In this document: piece by piece, positions 34,386-43,866 of the stretch | Position numbering within the stretch: position 1 is the stretch's first letter | Layout of the letters: the number at the start of each line of letters is the position of its first letter | From: Moritella sp. | GTDB taxonomy: Bacteria; Pseudomonadota; Gammaproteobacteria; Enterobacterales; Moritellaceae | Assembly (NCBI RefSeq): GCF_013215705.1 | Contig: NZ_JABSQR010000007.1 | Coordinates: 186,001-250,000 of the forward strand | Reading direction: 5' to 3' | DNA: 64,000 bases | The notes under the pieces: generated by a model | Database searches by the model: none | Told to the model about the DNA's origin: nothing | Seen by the model: only the letters and a program-made list of their open reading frames with translations | Program-made: the position numbers and the translations under genes

Positions 34386-35726
34386 TTAACTCTTTAAAAC
34401 AGGGGACGACTCTTTTCTTTGTACTGGAATCATGAGTTCAAATTTAGCGCCGCCAAGTTGACTTACTGATGGAGCGATTTGACCTCCTAAGCATTTTGCA
34501 GCACTTTTCGCAATTGATAGGCCGAGTCCTAGCCCCCCCGAATTACGGCTTCGGCTATTATCTAAGCGAGCAAAAGGGATAAAAATCTTGTGATAGTTCT
34601 CGGGAAGGATACCAGGACCATCATCTTCAACTGTTATTCTAATGGTATTAGCGAGTTGAACAACGCTTACTTTAACCGTTGACTGGGCATAATTTAACAT
34701 ATTTTTTAGTAAGTTATCAAATGCTAAGCGCAAATACATCGGGCTGATATTCATTATTATCTCATCGTCAGCACAATAATTTACATCAATACTATTATGA
34801 GTCTGATATAACGCGATCCGAGACTGAATGAAGTCGGTTATTACAATAGATTGTTCATCACAATTATAATGGGAATATTTAGCGCTGACGCGTGAAAATG
34901 TAGTTATCTGCTCTGATAATTCAACCATGCCATCTACATAATCATCAATACTATCTAGTAGTTCGATATGTTTACGTCTTGTGAGGTCTTTTTTCAATAG
35001 CCCTACAGCCAGTTGTATTCGACTAAGCGGAGTTCTCACTTCATGAGGTAAAGCTTGTGCGAATACCTCACCTTCATCAACGCGTTCGTTGATTGCTTTT
35101 GCCATGGCATTAAAGCTGATCGATAGGCCATTAAGTAACGAGGTAGCTTGAAGATCTACGCGTATATTCAGATTTCCGCGACCAAAGGCATGATTTATTT
35201 CAACTAAGTGATTTATCTGAATCTGTAACTTACGGATAGGCCAATATAAATTTATAGCGATAAGAAAAAGCATGAAAGCAAACGTACCGAATAAGATAAT
35301 ATCATCTTCAACACGTTCATCATAAAAGTTTTCACTGATTGTGATCGCCGCAATAGCGCTACGGAGTCGATAAACTGCGAGATATTCGTTATTTTTTTGC
35401 ATGTAAATATCAACTTTATTAATAGTCTTAATATATTTACATTCCTGGCAAGGAGATAAACTTTTCAATAAGCTAATTTTTTCAATGTTATAGTTATATG
35501 AATCAACCTCGGCACGTTGATAAAAATCATCAGCATTCATCAGCACATCATTACGCTGAGCTTCTAGTTCTTGGTAAACTTGCATCGTATTGTTATAAAA
35601 ATACGCGGTCTTTTCTTGATAAACGAATATACTTGTTAACCATGCTGTTAATAAAATACAGGCACAGATAACGACCACGATACTGATATAAATATGCGAA
35701 AATAATGAGGTCAGACGATTATTCAT
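34386..35726 (-). CDS. RstB-like sensor histidine kinase
   Basis: 446 residues. An N-terminal transmembrane helix (about 15-35) is followed by a periplasmic domain (about 36-140) containing a CxxC pair (PCQECKYI), a second helix (about 143-163), a HAMP region, and HisKA with phospho-acceptor ALPHEVRTPLSRIQLA. The ATPase domain has an N box (FDNLLKNMLNYA) and G boxes (EDDGPGILPE, RNSGGLGLGLSIA). The segment FARLDNSRSRNSGGLGLGL and the end SQLGGAKFEL resemble E. coli RstB. It overlaps the response regulator gene by eight bases. The CxxC could sense redox state or bind metal. It probably controls T6SS genes through the regulator. Confidence 0.88.
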   Translation of the reverse strand: MNNRLTSLFSHIYISIVVVICACILLTAWLTSIFVYQEKTAYFYNNTMQVYQELEAQRNDVLMNADDFYQRAEVDSYNYNIEKISLLKSLSPCQECKYIKTINKVDIYMQKNNEYLAVYRLRSAIAAITISENFYDERVEDDIILFGTFAFMLFLIAINLYWPIRKLQIQINHLVEINHAFGRGNLNIRVDLQATSLLNGLSISFNAMAKAINERVDEGEVFAQALPHEVRTPLSRIQLAVGLLKKDLTRRKHIELLDSIDDYVDGMVELSEQITTFSRVSAKYSHYNCDEQSIVITDFIQSRIALYQTHNSIDVNYCADDEIIMNISPMYLRLAFDNLLKNMLNYAQSTVKVSVVQLANTIRITVEDDGPGILPENYHKIFIPFARLDNSRSRNSGGLGLGLSIAKSAAKCLGGQIAPSVSQLGGAKFELMIPVQRKESSPVLKS

Positions 35727-36405
35727 TGATCAACATATAGCCTTTGTAACGGATCGTTTTTATTATTTTCTGCGTCGAATCATCAATATTGAGTTTCTTG
35801 CGTAATCCAGATATACGCATATCAATAGAACGATCAGAAAAGTCATGATCAATACCACGCAGTTGTTGGCAGCACTCTTCCCGGGAAATAACGACTCCCA
35901 CATTTTTGGTTAATAATAACAGTAGATCATATTCAGAATCGGTGAGTTCTAATGTTTTCCCTCTAAATTCTACATGTTGCTTTCTCGGATCAATTTTTAA
36001 TCTTTTTAGCTGAATTGTCTCACTGCCATTTTGTTGTCTGTTTGAGCGGCGTAACAATGCCGTTATTCGTGCAGCCATTATATGAGGACGCACAGGTTTA
36101 GTTAAATAATCATCAGCACCAAGTTTGAGTAAGCTAACTTCAGTTAACTCATCATCACTGGCAGTTAATACCAGTATGGGTTCATTGAAAAAAACTCTAG
36201 CTTGTGCACAAATATCTCTGCCTGATAAACCAGGTAGCATTAAATCTAAAATAAGTAGGTCAGGTTGATATTGCTTTATAGCAGTCAAGGCTATGGCGCC
36301 ATCATTAATAATCTTAGTTTGATAACCTTCGCCGTTTAAATACATGGCTGTTAATCTTGCTATTTCATGATCATCTTCGACGATCAATATTCGTGTACTC
36401 GGCAT
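35719..36405 (-). CDS. RstA-like OmpR-family response regulator
   Basis: 228 residues. The receiver domain (about 1-120) has the acidic pair EDDH near the start, phospho-acceptor Asp in LLILDLMLPG, Thr in VLTASDD and Lys in YLTKPVRP. A winged-helix DNA-binding domain follows (about 130-228): LTDSEYDLLLLLTKNVG, SREECCQQLRGIDHDFSDRSIDMRISGLRKKL and IKTIRYKGYML. The phrase GIDHDFSDRSID is RstA-like. Its own upstream region carries period-10 TTACA repeats, suggesting autoregulation. The start has GGGTGGG upstream. Confidence 0.9.
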   Translation of the reverse strand: MPSTRILIVEDDHEIARLTAMYLNGEGYQTKIINDGAIALTAIKQYQPDLLILDLMLPGLSGRDICAQARVFFNEPILVLTASDDELTEVSLLKLGADDYLTKPVRPHIMAARITALLRRSNRQQNGSETIQLKRLKIDPRKQHVEFRGKTLELTDSEYDLLLLLTKNVGVVISREECCQQLRGIDHDFSDRSIDMRISGLRKKLNIDDSTQKIIKTIRYKGYMLINE

Positions 36406-36629
36406 TTACCCACCCTTAAATAATATAGATGCTGAGTGAGCCAGTCTAGTGGCACACAAAAGTCGCATCGAATTATAAACATATTTATTATTCTGTAACC
36501 TACCCATTATTGGTGCAAAACACCACACTAGTTCAAAAAACCAAATTAATATATATTAAATTATTTAATATCTATTAATTTAAATATAAGGACATTTTAA
36601 TCTTTGACTAATCAAAATCACGACAGGCC

Positions 36630-36665
36630 GTTACAAACGCTTACAAAAAATATATTTAGCTTACG
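36630..36665. promoter_or_regulatory. RstA-like box upstream of the response regulator
   Basis: TTACA occurs at 36631-36635 and 36641-36645, and TTACG at 36661-36665, all in 10-bp phase. The core TTACAAACGCTTACA matches CTCACAAACGCTTACA upstream of vgrG in 14 of 16 positions over the shared block. It lies about 225 bp upstream of the start at 36405. Confidence 0.6.
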
Positions 36666-36802
36666 TGAAAATTAAATCTTTCCAGCACCAATTGGATTGA
36701 CCCGCTAAAACATCAATTTTGTTGGGCTTATAATATTGTGTTATTTTTCATATAATATTGCGTTTAAAATACGACTACGACATTATTATAATTAGGGTTA
36801 AC

Positions 36803-36948
36803 CACTGCCAATTTTATACTCATTACAAAACTGTCCTTACGCGATGCAAGCGGTACGTGACCATGCTCGAATCACATCTAAGCCAATGGCGAAATACCCG
36901 CACTGGCTAGAAACTAATGAAGAATTTTTATTTGGACATGCCGACTAA
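36803..36948 (+). pseudogene. Gutted GST copy (copy B)
   Basis: Three or four pieces match the intact gst gene at 1878-2534 almost exactly: the first ~45 bases (CACTGCCAATTTTATACTC onward to GCGATGC), a short GCGGTACGT piece, CCATGCTCGAATC with the following bases, and the last ~65 bases through GGACATGCCGACTAA. About 500 bp of internal sequence is deleted and the start codon is lost. The stop codon and following terminator are preserved in position. Confidence 0.92.
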
Positions 36949-36956
36949 AAACAACA

Positions 36957-36990
36957 AAGGGCAAACATAATATCAATTATGTTTGCCCTT
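36957..36990. terminator. Bidirectional terminator between GST remnant and RND gene
   Basis: AAGGGCAAACATAA (36957-36970) pairs perfectly with TTATGTTTGCCCTT (36977-36990) around a six-base loop. It occupies the same position as the hairpin at 2537-2570 in copy A. Confidence 0.88.
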
Positions 36991-37029
36991 ATCGTCAGTA
37001 TGACCGTCAGTTAAAACGACAATGAAAAA

Positions 37030-40000
37030 TTAAGCGACGTCTTTCACTACATGCACATCACTTACCTGTATGTTCGTTTTAGCTGTTTTAGCAGCAGACG
37101 TTTTGGCTGATTGCTCTGCTAATTCAGCTTCTAACATCGCTTCTACATAACCTGGAGAATGTGTTGTGCCAGAAATCAAACGGTACATTGCAGGGATCAC
37201 GAATAACGTAACCAAGGTCGCAAACGCCATACCGAAGAACACCACAGTACCCACAGCAATACGACTTTCCGAACCAGCGCCAGTAGACATGATCAATGGA
37301 ATAGCACCCGCTAACGTGGTAAATGCCGTCATCAGAATCGGACGTAAACGACGGGCAGACGCATCAATAATAGCTTGTTCAATTGCAACGCCACGATCAC
37401 GTAACTGATTGGCAAATTCTACAATTAAAATACCATTCTTAGTCACCATACCAATCAACATGATCATGCCAATCTGACTGTAAATATTCAGACCACCACC
37501 CATGACATACAAGCCTAAGAAGCCACCAAACACGCCCATAGGCACAGTGAACATCACTACCATCGGGTTAATAAAGCTTTCAAACTGCGCCGCTAATACT
37601 AAATAAGCCACCAGCAGAGCTAAACCAAACACAATTAAAATACTACTTTGGTTTTCTTTAAAGTCTTTTGACTCGCCAGAATAAGCGATGGAAATATCAC
37701 TCGGTAATGACGCAACGGCTTGCGCATCCAAAAAGTCCAAGACTTCGCCTAAGGTATAACCGTCACCCAAACTACCGCTTAGGGTAATAGATTTTTGCTT
37801 ATTGCTGTGCGATAAACGATTTGCCGATGCAACCTCTTCGATTGTAGTAATGGTATCTAACGTGATCAGATCACCTTTAGCACTACGAATATAAATCTGA
37901 CTTAAATCGTTAACGTTATTAAAGCTATTTTCATCACCGCGCAGGTAAACATCGTATTCTTCACCACGCTCGATATAACTGGTCTCACTACGGCCACCGA
38001 GCATGATCTCAAGTGTTGTTGATACTTCATCAACACTGATACCTAATTCACCAGCACGCTCTTTATCAATAGTCACCACCAGCTCAGGGGTTTTCTCTGA
38101 ATAATCCAGATCACCACCGACTAAAACGCCTGCTTCTTCTGCTTTGGCTTTCAGTAACTCCGCCCATTTTTCGAGTTCCGAATAATCAGAGCCACCTAAT
38201 ACAAATTGCACCGGATCGCTTGAGCCGCCACGGAAACCAGGCATCATAGGACGTACCATCACATCGGGAATGTCTTTTAACGCTTTTGCTACCATGCCTA
38301 ACGCTTCACCAGCGCTAACACTACGGTCTGCCCAGTCTTCAAGAATGATGATCACAAAGCCCGTTTGATCCCCAGCACGGCCACCAAATGCAGGCGCTTG
38401 GGTACTAAAGGATTTAATAACACCTTGGCCAACAAGCGGTAATAAACGCCCCTCAACAATATCCATATTCGCCGTCATACGGTTAAAACTGGTGCCTTCC
38501 GCACCTTTAACAAACGCAAATAATACCCCGCGATCTTCTTGTGGTGACAGCTGTGATGGCACTTGCTTCATTAATAAGAAACTACCAACAACACAGGCGA
38601 TAATAACCACAGGTGCAACCAAGCGATATGCAATTGCTTTGGTGACAATACCGCGATAACCATTTTCTAAGCGCTGGAATAATCCTTCCATCCACACACT
38701 AAAACGACTGGTTTTTTGCTCTGATTTTAACATCTTACTGGCAAGTACAGGGGTTAGTGTCAATGCAATCAACGACGAGAAGATCACTGACATTGCGAGT
38801 AATACCGAGAACTCGGTAAATAACAGCCCGACCATACCATCCATAAACGAAATAGGCAGGAATACCATGACTAACACCATGGTTGTAGCAACAACCGCAA
38901 AGCCCACTTCTCGCGTACCTTTATACGCCGCTAATAATGGTTTTTCACCTTGCTCAATGTGATGGAAAATATTCTCGACCACCACAATGGCGTCATCCAC
39001 CACCAAACCAATGGATAAGATCAATGCCATTAAAGTGATTAAGTTAATCGAAAAGCCAAAATAATAAGCGGCGATAAATGACGAAATCAACGAGACAGGC
39101 ACAGTAACTGCCGGGATCAACGTTGCGCGTGCCTGACCAATAAAGATATACAAGACTAATACCACCAAACCACCGGTGATAAATAGCGTGCTATACACCT
39201 CCGAAATAGATTGGTCGATAAACACGGTAGAATCGTAATCCACCGTCAGACTCATGCCTTCGGGTAAAAAGCCTTGCATCTTATCGACTTCTGCACGTAC
39301 CGCCGACGCGACATCCAAAGGATTGGCATCTGATTGTGTGACAACACCCAAGCTCAGGTTAACGATACCATTACTTTTAAATGACGAACTTTCATTTTCA
39401 GCGCCAACATACACTTGGGCGACGTCGCGTAAATACACCGGATAACCATCACTGGTCATACGTACAACGAGGTATTCAAAGTCTTGAGGTTCGGCATACA
39501 AACGAGCGGTACGCACTGACATTACTGTGGTATCGTTACGTACTTCACCACCTGGATTCTCAACGTTTTCAGTTTTTAATGCATCGACGATATCACTGGT
39601 GGTAACCGCACGCCCAGCCATTAAATCAGGAAACAACTTAACGTACATGACCTGATACAATCCGCCGGATAAATCAACCGAGCTCACGCCCGAGATCAAG
39701 CTAAAGCGATCTTCCAATACCCGTTGGGCATAATCGGTAAGCTGAGTACGATCCATTACGGTGGAGTTTAAATTGATATAAACCGAGGGTTCACCACTGC
39801 CGTTATCTTTCGATACGATGGGATCATCGGCTTCATCCGGCAAGCTACGCTGCGCTTTGGCAACCGCATCCCGAATATCACTGACACCTTCGGTTAAATT
39901 CCAGCCCAGATCAAATGTCACCGTAATACGCGACATACCATTTCGGGTAACCGATCTTACTTCATCGATACCACTAATACCGGTAATTTGATCTTCAATC

Positions 40001-40197
40001 ACCGAGGTGATCTGGCTTTCCATAATGGATGCAGCAGCACCATCATAACGTGTCATCACGGTGACAACTGGGCTTTCAACATCCGGCATTTCGCGTACCG
40101 CAAGTTTACTAAACGACACGGCGCCAAACACACACAGCAATAAGCTGAGTACTATCGCGACGACAGGTCGTTTAACTGACGTATCAGACAACCACAT
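37030..40197 (-). CDS. RND efflux transporter, HAE1/AcrB-like inner-membrane pump
   Basis: 1055 residues, full length for the family. The N-terminus MWLSDTSVKRPVVAIVLSLL is the first transmembrane helix. The two periplasmic porter halves include VRSVTRNGMSRITVTFDLG and SYIERGEEYDVYLRG. The proton-relay helix has LILSIGLVVDDAIVVVENIFHHIE with paired Asp residues. The closing helices include RLRPILMTAFTTLAGAIPL. It exports hydrophobic compounds with the adaptor encoded upstream; no outer-membrane channel gene is present, so it would borrow a TolC. The start overlaps the adaptor stop by one base. Fragments of a second copy lie at 2613-3006. Confidence 0.94.
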   Translation of the reverse strand: MWLSDTSVKRPVVAIVLSLLLCVFGAVSFSKLAVREMPDVESPVVTVMTRYDGAAASIMESQITSVIEDQITGISGIDEVRSVTRNGMSRITVTFDLGWNLTEGVSDIRDAVAKAQRSLPDEADDPIVSKDNGSGEPSVYINLNSTVMDRTQLTDYAQRVLEDRFSLISGVSSVDLSGGLYQVMYVKLFPDLMAGRAVTTSDIVDALKTENVENPGGEVRNDTTVMSVRTARLYAEPQDFEYLVVRMTSDGYPVYLRDVAQVYVGAENESSSFKSNGIVNLSLGVVTQSDANPLDVASAVRAEVDKMQGFLPEGMSLTVDYDSTVFIDQSISEVYSTLFITGGLVVLVLYIFIGQARATLIPAVTVPVSLISSFIAAYYFGFSINLITLMALILSIGLVVDDAIVVVENIFHHIEQGEKPLLAAYKGTREVGFAVVATTMVLVMVFLPISFMDGMVGLLFTEFSVLLAMSVIFSSLIALTLTPVLASKMLKSEQKTSRFSVWMEGLFQRLENGYRGIVTKAIAYRLVAPVVIIACVVGSFLLMKQVPSQLSPQEDRGVLFAFVKGAEGTSFNRMTANMDIVEGRLLPLVGQGVIKSFSTQAPAFGGRAGDQTGFVIIILEDWADRSVSAGEALGMVAKALKDIPDVMVRPMMPGFRGGSSDPVQFVLGGSDYSELEKWAELLKAKAEEAGVLVGGDLDYSEKTPELVVTIDKERAGELGISVDEVSTTLEIMLGGRSETSYIERGEEYDVYLRGDENSFNNVNDLSQIYIRSAKGDLITLDTITTIEEVASANRLSHSNKQKSITLSGSLGDGYTLGEVLDFLDAQAVASLPSDISIAYSGESKDFKENQSSILIVFGLALLVAYLVLAAQFESFINPMVVMFTVPMGVFGGFLGLYVMGGGLNIYSQIGMIMLIGMVTKNGILIVEFANQLRDRGVAIEQAIIDASARRLRPILMTAFTTLAGAIPLIMSTGAGSESRIAVGTVVFFGMAFATLVTLFVIPAMYRLISGTTHSPGYVEAMLEAELAEQSAKTSAAKTAKTNIQVSDVHVVKDVA

Positions 40198-41261
40198 TAG
40201 TTAGTCTCCTGTTGATCTGTCAAATCTTTCACTTGCAGTCCGTTACGCATATTAACCAGACCCTGTACGACAATGCGGTCGCCAATGTCTAGGCCATTTT
40301 CAATCAATACTTGGTCAACAATACGTGCACCTAAAAATACTTGAGTTCGCGTGACACGTTCATCTTCACCGACAACATATACAAAACGTTTTGTGCCTGA
40401 GTATTCTATTGCTTGTACTGGAATAATAGGTTCGTTGATCACCGGAAATACCACACTTGATGACATCATCATTCCTGGTTTAAGATGGTTATCAGTATTT
40501 TCAAAATTCACGCGTACACGTAAATTTAATGTTTCAGGATTAATGCGAGAATCAATCGCAACGACCTCGCCTTTAAAACGCTGATCATCCCATGCCCGAC
40601 TTGTTGCGGTCACGACCATACCCGTTGATAATTGCGATAAATAACGCTCTGGTACTGCCAGATCAAGCTGCATTGTCGATAAGTCATCCAGCGTTAACAG
40701 CTCAGTACCAACCGACACCATTTTGCCGCGACTAAAATCTAATAAACCAACCGTGCCTGCAAAAGGCGCGGTTAAATAATGATCATCCATATTTGCTTGT
40801 GCCGCCGCTAAACGCGCCTTGGCAATATCCACTAACGCAGTTTGTGCGAAAACTTCGGTTTGGGTAATGGCATTACTTTTTACTAGCGTTGCATATTCAT
40901 TAAGCTTACGCTGCTCATCGGTAAAATAAGCGTTTGCCTCCATCAATACCGCTTGTGCTTTACTGTCATCAAGCTGCACTAATAATTGCCCTGCTGTCAC
41001 CGTTTGATTGGCTGTAATCTTGATACTATCAACCTTACCTGCGACTTCTGGTGCAACGCTGACAAATTGTACTGACTGTAACTTACCGATTAACGAAATA
41101 GATTGTGAAACTTCGTGATATTGCACGGTATCCGTATACACAGACACCACCCGTTCGGGGCCTTGTCCACCTTTCGCGCCTTTGGCCTGAACAGGAATGG
41201 TGTAACTAGAAAAACTAAACATCAGTGCGCTAATGATCGCAAGGGAAGTACGTCTATGCAT
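40197..41261 (-). CDS. RND efflux periplasmic adaptor (membrane fusion protein)
   Basis: 354 residues from the ATG at 41261, chosen for its GAAGAG ribosome site and the signal sequence that follows (MHRRTSLAIISALMFSFSS). The fold is the HlyD/AcrA type: lipoyl-like half (VAGKVDSIKITANQTVTAGQLL), helical hairpin (about 100-150) and the second lipoyl half (TAPFAGTVGLLDFSRGKMVSVGTELL). Beta-barrel and membrane-proximal parts follow. It couples the RND pump to an outer-membrane channel. The upstream frame to 41387 has no ribosome site and is not used. Confidence 0.92.
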   Translation of the reverse strand: MHRRTSLAIISALMFSFSSYTIPVQAKGAKGGQGPERVVSVYTDTVQYHEVSQSISLIGKLQSVQFVSVAPEVAGKVDSIKITANQTVTAGQLLVQLDDSKAQAVLMEANAYFTDEQRKLNEYATLVKSNAITQTEVFAQTALVDIAKARLAAAQANMDDHYLTAPFAGTVGLLDFSRGKMVSVGTELLTLDDLSTMQLDLAVPERYLSQLSTGMVVTATSRAWDDQRFKGEVVAIDSRINPETLNLRVRVNFENTDNHLKPGMMMSSSVVFPVINEPIIPVQAIEYSGTKRFVYVVGEDERVTRTQVFLGARIVDQVLIENGLDIGDRIVVQGLVNMRNGLQVKDLTDQQETN

Positions 41262-41505
41262 TATATCTCTTCTATAAAAATGAGCGTGATTGCCTTCATC
41301 CATGAATAGCAAATCTAAAATTTTGATATCGTATAATACCGCAAAATAGGCAGGGAAATATGGAGGAAATGAGGAGATTAGGGTCAACTAGTGTAAAGTT
41401 TGTCAGGATCAAGAATATATTATAAAAACTATTATTTAACCGGTAAAGAAAAATGCCAGTCAGTATCGATTCATCCCATCAATACCAACCCGCATTGTTT
41501 CATAC

Positions 41506-41558
41506 TTCGGTGCTATTTATCTATACGCACTTTCTATTCGGTGCTATTTATCTATACG
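41506..41558. repeat. 22-bp direct repeat at the 3' end of the amidase gene
   Basis: TTCGGTGCTATTTATCTATA plus CG occurs at 41506-41527 and again at 41537-41558 (period 31). The second copy spans the amidase stop codon, so the downstream copy looks like a tandem duplication of the gene end. Apart from this, 41262-41543 holds only the adaptor promoter region and no further gene that I can see. Confidence 0.85.
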
Positions 41559-42611
41559 GTACTGGGCCATCACCCCGTTTTGCTGTTTAAATTGGCTGGT
41601 CATGTCACCAACATTACTTTGCTCATCAGCTTTTAAGGTGTAGTTTTTACCATCGTTAAGTTTATTAAAATCAACTTTAAACTGGGTATACACATCACCA
41701 TACTGATAACGCATATTAAGCTCTTTCTGCTCGAGATTATAAGTGAGGGTATATTGTGTTGCATAACCTGTCATTTCACCGCCAATGAGTCGATTAGCCG
41801 CATCCAGTGGCACTTTATAGGTCGAGCTGTCAATTTTTGCTAAACCGTTAATTATACTGCTTGGTTCTTGCAGTTGGGATAACATGTATTTATTCCACAC
41901 AAAACGTTCTGCAGCCCCTACGTTACCGTCGAGTGGATAGTCACTGGAAAATTGCGCTTGTTGGGTCGGTTTTTTTGCATCCCAATTATTTAAATGTTCA
42001 TTAAACTCGGGGCTATTGGTTAATACGTCATATTGCGCACCGTGGTAAATGTTCCACTTGCCATCAATGAATTCTAAAATAGCAGAATCACCACTGGTGT
42101 CTTGCAATGAATAATGGCCTTTTAACTTAGCGCCAGCATGTGAAAACAACTGTATTTGAATATCTTCGATGCCCACTAACGCGGCTTTTACGCTGCTAAA
42201 GTTATCTAAGAAATACGGAATAACGCGCGAGTTTTCTAACTGCACTTTATCGGCATTGTATTCACCACTGCTTTCTTCACCAAGATACAAGGCATTCGCC
42301 GCTAATCCCGCTTCATTAAAGCCATCAATACCGGCTTTACCGTAAAACGTCGTCAGAATAGATGCATACTTAGATGTCCACGTCATGACTTTTTCACCAG
42401 ACTCAGCACCTCGGTAACTGATACCTTTGGCACGTACATCAATCGTTGGGTGTGTTTCAACCATCCAGTCCATGGTACGAGACACAAATACCCCGTGCTC
42501 TTCGGTATCCCAAATCAAACGCGAGCAGGCTTGCACCGCAGAAATAGCGGATGTGAATAGCGCCGCGCCGACCGCTATCTTAACCAATGATTTTTTTGCT
42601 AATAAAGTCAT
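41544..42611 (-). CDS. Exported Ntn-hydrolase amidase, choloylglycine hydrolase/penicillin V acylase family
   Basis: 355 residues from the ATG at 42611 (AGGT upstream). A signal peptide (about 1-28, ending AISAVQA) is followed directly by Cys in ACSRLIWDT, the nucleophile exposed by maturation. The next conserved Arg/Asp come in VFVSRTMDWM, and a conserved Asn in GFNEAGLAANALYL. Family enzymes hydrolyse linear amides such as bile-salt conjugates, penicillin V or acyl-homoserine lactones. The substrate cannot be told. It is divergent from a LysR regulator gene 155 bp away, which probably controls it. Confidence 0.88.
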   Translation of the reverse strand: MTLLAKKSLVKIAVGAALFTSAISAVQACSRLIWDTEEHGVFVSRTMDWMVETHPTIDVRAKGISYRGAESGEKVMTWTSKYASILTTFYGKAGIDGFNEAGLAANALYLGEESSGEYNADKVQLENSRVIPYFLDNFSSVKAALVGIEDIQIQLFSHAGAKLKGHYSLQDTSGDSAILEFIDGKWNIYHGAQYDVLTNSPEFNEHLNNWDAKKPTQQAQFSSDYPLDGNVGAAERFVWNKYMLSQLQEPSSIINGLAKIDSSTYKVPLDAANRLIGGEMTGYATQYTLTYNLEQKELNMRYQYGDVYTQFKVDFNKLNDGKNYTLKADEQSNVGDMTSQFKQQNGVMAQYRIDK

Positions 42612-42766
42612 GCTTAACCTACCTTGTAAGATGTTATCCCAGTAATGGAATGTTTCTGGATCTCGCTTGTTTACATACCGCCATAATAAAGGTTTAATCT
42701 CACAGGTAATCTCAGTTGTGTTGGGCATTCCCTAACAAAAAGAAAACAAACGACAAGGCAATAATA

Positions 42767-43669
42767 ATGCTTAGATTTAGTTTCGAACAGCTGGCGTCAT
42801 TCGTGGCGGTAGCTGAAAAAGGCTCATTTAGTAAAGCGGCGCTGTCACTGGGGAAAGACCGTTCGACCTTGCACCAACACGTCGGCAATTTAGAGATTGA
42901 TTTAGGCATTACCTTATTTGATCGCAGTGGGAAATTCCCGAAAATCACCTTTGAAGGCAATAGCTTATTAACCCAAGCCCGACATATTCTTTATCACGCT
43001 CAAGTATTACAAAATAGTGGTGATAGTTTGGCGGAGGGTTTAGAAGAAAGCCTGACCATCTATCACGATATATCCTTACCTATCTCGGTCATAGAACAAG
43101 TACAATTAGCGGTCCACCAGCAATACCCACAAACCCAACTGCATTGGATCCATCGCGGGCGTGCAGAGTCCATGGACGCTCTTGCAGAGCAACACGCTGA
43201 TATTGCCATTGTATTGAGTAAAGGTTCCGGTGTATTACCAAGTAAAGGGCTCACCTTTACTAATCTCGGTTATCTGCCATTTTCTTTCTTTGCCCATAAA
43301 GACAGTGTATTAGCGCAACAAACAAGTTGTAACTTAGAAGATCTAGAAAAGCAGCAGCAATACACCGCAGAAAACTACCTAGAAGTGGAGCTCGGAAACA
43401 ATACCAAAATCTCAGGGCGTATTGCCACGATCAGCAATATAGATATTATTCTGTCATTACTCAAACAAGGTGGCTGGGCATTGCTGCCTAACCACTTTGT
43501 CAGTTCGTCTTCGTATGTCGATGCGATCTGTAAACTCAATATTAACTTTATGACTAATGATGGCCGTTGGAGTTTGATATTACTCACCCGTAACCATCAA
43601 AGTACCGGTACAGTACAACGCTATGCGATTGAGCAGTTTAAAGCAGCGTTCAAAGTGATCACACAATAG
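42767..43669 (+). CDS. LysR-family transcriptional regulator
   Basis: 300 residues from the ATG at 42767 with AAGG upstream. The N-terminal winged HTH reads FEQLASFVAVAEKGSFSKAALSLGKDRSTLHQHVGNLEIDLGITLF, here described in part; it is the LysR DNA-binding domain (about 1-60). The effector-binding domain follows (about 90-290). The helix has SLGKDRSTLHQHV, where the more usual family residues are QPSVSRQI, so specificity differs. The divergent amidase gene is the obvious target. Confidence 0.9.
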   Translation: MLRFSFEQLASFVAVAEKGSFSKAALSLGKDRSTLHQHVGNLEIDLGITLFDRSGKFPKITFEGNSLLTQARHILYHAQVLQNSGDSLAEGLEESLTIYHDISLPISVIEQVQLAVHQQYPQTQLHWIHRGRAESMDALAEQHADIAIVLSKGSGVLPSKGLTFTNLGYLPFSFFAHKDSVLAQQTSCNLEDLEKQQQYTAENYLEVELGNNTKISGRIATISNIDIILSLLKQGGWALLPNHFVSSSSYVDAICKLNINFMTNDGRWSLILLTRNHQSTGTVQRYAIEQFKAAFKVITQ

Positions 43670-43686
43670 CTTAGTGAATGTATTGA

Positions 43687-43866
43687 TGTCAGTATTCTCT
43701 TAAACTACACGCCTTACCGGGTGATGATGTGAAACCACAAGATTTTGTATGTTTCTATTTCAGTGGTGATCGCGGTGCCTATATCCATGCTGATATTTGG
43801 CACGAAGGGGTATTTACGATTGCAGGAGAACAAGAATTTGCCGTAACGTTTAACCGTGAACATTAA
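43687..43866 (+). pseudogene. Truncated remnant of a ureidoglycolate lyase-like (AllA-type) gene
   Basis: A 60-codon frame without ATG includes LHALPGDDVKPQDFVCFYF, then SGDRGAYIHADIWHEGVFTI and AGEQEFAVTFNREH. The IHADIWHEGVF segment is characteristic of the AllA/ureidoglycolate lyase cupin (the HxxxWH region). The rest of the ~160-residue family is missing on both sides, so it is a fragment. Its stop codon falls at the tail of the next, opposite-strand gene. Confidence 0.55.
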
